From positions 1 through 8,986 of the forward strand of contig CAIXIZ010000116.1 in NCBI GenBank assembly GCA_903919625.1: DNA of 8,986 nucleotides, given 5' to 3'. Made by a program: the position numbers and the translations under genes. Below, piece after piece: positions 6,933 through 8,986 of the stretch (position 1 is its first letter; every line of letters starts with the position of its first letter). Source of the DNA: an uncultured Verrucomicrobiota bacterium (GTDB lineage Bacteria; Verrucomicrobiota; Verrucomicrobiia; Opitutales; Opitutaceae). Below the pieces are notes generated by a model. The model saw only the letters and a list, made by a program, of their open reading frames with translations, was not told the origin of the DNA and did no database searches.

Positions 6933-7710
6933 GGACGACAGTGCGGCGGACGGGACCGCCATGGGCGGGTGGAAGATGGAACAAAGCGGCGATTTCCTTG
7001 GTAGAAAGTTGTTTTCCCGCCCGCAAAGGAATTCCGCGCAGTGGAAACGAGCCGATCTGATAACGGCGAAGCCGCTTCACGAAGTAGCCCAGCGTGGTGA
7101 AAAGCAGCCGGATTTCACGTTTTTTGCCATGGTGCATATGGACATCGAGCCGGGCGGACTGACGCGCCACGCCAGGATTGACGAGCGCGGCGTGTTCGAC
7201 CCGCAGTCGCTCGCCTTCAAACACTATGCCCTTGAGCAACAATGGCACCCGGGCGGAGGGGAAGGGCTGCTCCAATTCGACAAAATAGCGCTTCACCACG
7301 CGATGGCGCGGATGCATCAGGCGGTTGGCAAGTTCGCCATCGGTTGTGATGATGACCAGTCCCTCGCTGTCCTTGTCGAGCCGGCCGGCGCAAAAGAAAC
7401 GCAGTTTCGCCAGGTCACGGGGGAGCAGGTCGAAGATGGTGTCGGGATTGTGGGGGTCGTCGTTGGAACAGACGAGACCCCGGGGTTTATGCAGCGCAAA
7501 GGTCAGTTTGGGCTGGGCCGCGACGCGGACGGGTTTGCCGCTGACCGTGATCTTGTCGAGACCGGGGGTGACCTTTTGTCCGGGGGTGGCGGCGTGGCCG
7601 TTGACCCAGACCTCGCCTTGGACAATGAGCGCTTCCGCGGCGCGGCGCGAGCACACGCCGGAATCGGCGAGATGTTTCTGGATACGGATGGCAGCGTCAG
7701 CAACGGGCAT
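6919..7710 (-). CDS. S4-domain pseudouridine synthase, RsuA/RluB family
   Basis: Converts a specific uridine in ribosomal RNA to pseudouridine. The 263 residues start with an S4 RNA-binding domain (about 5-60: IRIQKHLADSGVCSRRAAE, then VWVNGHAATPGQKV). The catalytic domain follows: LHKPRGLVCSNDDPHNPDTI (73-92) is the family's opening block, and GRLDKDSEGLVIITTDGELA (109-128) carries the catalytic Asp (D112). Near the end HHGKKREIRLLFTTLGYFVKRLRR matches the conserved KxRxxRxxF block. Family members modify 16S (RsuA) or 23S rRNA (RluB, RluE, RluF); the exact target cannot be told from sequence, though RluB-like is most plausible. The frame stays open upstream to 8478, but that stretch is antisense to the helicase gene and matches nothing; MPVADAAIRI is the start that gives a standard N-terminus. 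It is the first gene of the minus-strand run. The leader TTGACTGCCCGCCC has no Shine-Dalgarno. Confidence 0.94.
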   Translation of the reverse strand: MPVADAAIRIQKHLADSGVCSRRAAEALIVQGEVWVNGHAATPGQKVTPGLDKITVSGKPVRVAAQPKLTFALHKPRGLVCSNDDPHNPDTIFDLLPRDLAKLRFFCAGRLDKDSEGLVIITTDGELANRLMHPRHRVVKRYFVELEQPFPSARVPLLLKGIVFEGERLRVEHAALVNPGVARQSARLDVHMHHGKKREIRLLFTTLGYFVKRLRRYQIGSFPLRGIPLRAGKQLSTKEIAALFHLPPAHGGPVRRTVVHEDN

Positions 7711-7854
7711 GGGCGGGCAGTCAACGGCACAATGGGTGGGGCGGCAAGCTTTGCGCGAGCCGGTCAAACTTCCGCATTCCGCCCAAAGCCGGCAGGCGAT
7801 CATTTCAAAGTTGCGTCGGTCCGCCTTTGGCCCCGGAAACATCGGGCCACGGCC
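7711..7854. promoter_or_regulatory. Divergent intergenic region between pseudouridine synthase and helicase genes
   Basis: At 144 bases this is the largest non-coding stretch in the window. Because the eight-gene minus-strand run and the helicase gene diverge from it, promoters for both are expected here; this rests on layout alone. I looked for -35/-10 pairs on both strands. TTGACC and TTGACT occur on the minus strand but neither has a credible -10 partner at 16-18 bases, so no box is called. A short complementary pair CCAAAG/CTTTGG is present but too short to matter. If the helicase begins at the in-frame ATG at 7732, most of this stretch would be coding. Confidence 0.35.
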
Positions 7855-8986
7855 ATGCTCCGCCTTTTGCTCCCACCCAATTTGACTGCCGCTGCGGCGC
7901 GCGACGCCGTTGCCGTGAAGGTGGAGCTGAACCGTGAGGTCATGCCTCCGCCGGAGCTGCTGCCGGTGCTGGCCGTGCTCCAGCGGATATGCGGACCGGC
8001 GAACCCGCCCATCTTTCTTCAACTTACCTGCAACCAGCTCGGGGAACTGGCCGACGCCGCCAGGGGCCAGGCAGTTTTTGTGGAAAATGGCCGGGTCGTT
8101 CCCTGGCGGCATGATGATTTGCTGGCCGAACAGGCCGCCCAGGCTGATGCAGTGAAAGCGGCGGCCCGGCAAAAGGCATCGGACTCCCGTCCCGCTATCC
8201 GCCCGGTGAACCGGGCGAATCCGCCGGGCCTGACGCCGCTCACGGTGGATGGCTCGGAACATTTTCTGGCGCTCACGCTGCCTTCGCCGGAACATGCCAG
8301 CTATCGCAAGGCGTTGGAGCTGGTGAAAGGCCATGGCTTCGTGCTGGAGCCTTCCAACCGCAAATGGTGGCTGCGCGACCGCCACAAAACCCTGAACTTT
8401 CTCGCTGATCACGGGGCCAGGCTGCGCGATGAGCTGGAAGGGAGCTTCACCGCGAATTTTGAAAAATACACGGCGCACCTGCTGCCGGCCGAGATTGTCA
8501 CCGAGATCCTTCCGGCGGGAGGGGAGTTTGCCGTGACCCTCGCCTTGCGGGCGGGCTCCGCAGATGACACGCAGCTCCGCGGAGCCCTCGCCACCAGCCG
8601 CAATTATCTCGAGGCCGACGGCAAGATTTATCTGCTCGCACCCGGCCGGGTCGCACAGCTGGTGGCGGCCCAGCGGGCCCTGGCGGGCGATCCGGCGGCC
8701 GGCGTCTCACCCCGGCGCACCCAGCGCGTCAGTGCCGTCCGCGTGGCGGAGGCGGAGGAAATCCTGGAGGCGCTTTCGCCGGCCTTCCAGGCTCCCGCCG
8801 GGTGGCGCAACCGCAGTGCCGCCTTGCGCAATTTGTCTTCCCTCGTGCCGGCACCGCTGCCGGCCGGGCTCGACCGACAGCTGCGCCCCTACCAACGGCT
8901 GGGCGTCGCCTGGCTCTGGCATCTCCAGCAACATGGGCTCGGGGGCGTCCTGGCCGATGCAATGGGCCTCGGCAAAACGATCCAGG
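7855..8986 (+). CDS. SNF2-family DEAD/DEAH-box helicase, 3' end cut by window
   Basis: The frame is open from ATG 7855 to the window edge (377 complete codons, no stop). The last 40 or so residues show the SNF2 entry signature: LRPYQRLGVAWLWHL, then GGVLADAMGLGKTIQ, which is the Q-like motif followed by motif I (Walker A) with K374 and T375. SNF2 proteins are ATP-driven double-stranded DNA translocases that remodel protein-DNA complexes. The preceding 340 residues match no domain I recognise; they look globular with mixed helices and strands (for example SYRKALELVKGHGFVLEPSN and a WWLRDRHKTLNFL segment) and lack a SWIM zinc-finger pattern. Motif I has Ala where most members have Asp or Glu (ADDMGLGKT or ADEMGLGKT). 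An in-frame ATG at 7732 would add 41 residues rich in Arg and Pro; 7855 is preferred because MLRLLLPPNL is a more plausible N-terminus, although neither start has a Shine-Dalgarno. Helicase motifs II-VI lie beyond the window. Confidence 0.88.
   Translation, partial: MLRLLLPPNLTAAAARDAVAVKVELNREVMPPPELLPVLAVLQRICGPANPPIFLQLTCNQLGELADAARGQAVFVENGRVVPWRHDDLLAEQAAQADAVKAAARQKASDSRPAIRPVNRANPPGLTPLTVDGSEHFLALTLPSPEHASYRKALELVKGHGFVLEPSNRKWWLRDRHKTLNFLADHGARLRDELEGSFTANFEKYTAHLLPAEIVTEILPAGGEFAVTLALRAGSADDTQLRGALATSRNYLEADGKIYLLAPGRVAQLVAAQRALAGDPAAGVSPRRTQRVSAVRVAEAEEILEALSPAFQAPAGWRNRSAALRNLSSLVPAPLPAGLDRQLRPYQRLGVAWLWHLQQHGLGGVLADAMGLGKTIQ

Noticed and set aside
7711..7854. Sigma-70 promoter boxes in the divergent gap
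   Set aside because: TTGACC/TTGACT-like hexamers exist but none has a credible -10 hexamer at the right distance.
7711..8478. Open upstream extension of the pseudouridine synthase frame by 256 codons
   Set aside because: It is antisense to the helicase gene, shows no recognisable domain, and would put a long low-quality segment before a standard S4-domain start. GC-rich DNA often leaves antisense frames open.
7855..8986. SNF2 helicase as part of an antiphage defence system
   Set aside because: No nuclease, methylase, phospholipase-D or other defence gene is visible beside it; the neighbour is a housekeeping rRNA-modifying gene. Genes beyond the right edge are unknown.
1..8986. CRISPR arrays, insertion sequences, tRNA or rRNA genes, attachment sites
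   Set aside because: Nearly all bases are covered by well-supported protein genes; no repeat-spacer pattern, terminal inverted repeats, transposase or structural RNA sequence was seen.

Overview
The window is a compact, GC-rich stretch of bacterial chromosome. It carries ten protein genes with almost no non-coding DNA, and the longest gap is about 144 bases. The mix of genes, the close packing and the protein style suggest a Verrucomicrobiota-type bacterium, perhaps of the Opitutales. That placement is inference from memory of these families and was not tested. I see no sign of horizontal transfer: no transposase, integrase, tRNA, CRISPR array, phage gene or abrupt change in base use.

Layout. 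The left edge holds the 3' end of trpB (tryptophan synthase beta chain) on the + strand. Facing it is a run of eight genes on the - strand. In the order of transcription, from right to left, they are: an S4-domain pseudouridine synthase of the RsuA/RluB family, an exported SH3-like protein, folD, a receiver-first histidine kinase, proC, rpe, an exported tyrosine/dual-specificity phosphatase, and radC. Gaps between them run from a 14-base overlap to 78 bases, so most of the run could be one transcription unit. At the right edge a SNF2-family helicase gene starts on the + strand, divergent from the run, and is cut by the window end just after its Walker A motif.

How the genes fit together. Most are housekeeping genes of separate pathways: tryptophan synthesis, one-carbon folate metabolism, proline synthesis, the pentose phosphate pathway, rRNA modification and the RadC family. 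They look like a loosely assembled housekeeping operon and not a dedicated system. The less ordinary members are the soluble receiver-kinase between folD and proC, the two exported proteins (SH3-like and phosphatase), and the SNF2 protein with an unrecognised N-terminal half of over 300 residues. None of the nine visible starts has a convincing Shine-Dalgarno sequence, and several are preceded by C/T-rich leaders. I find no convincing case for a new multi-gene system here. The findings below are modest leads.
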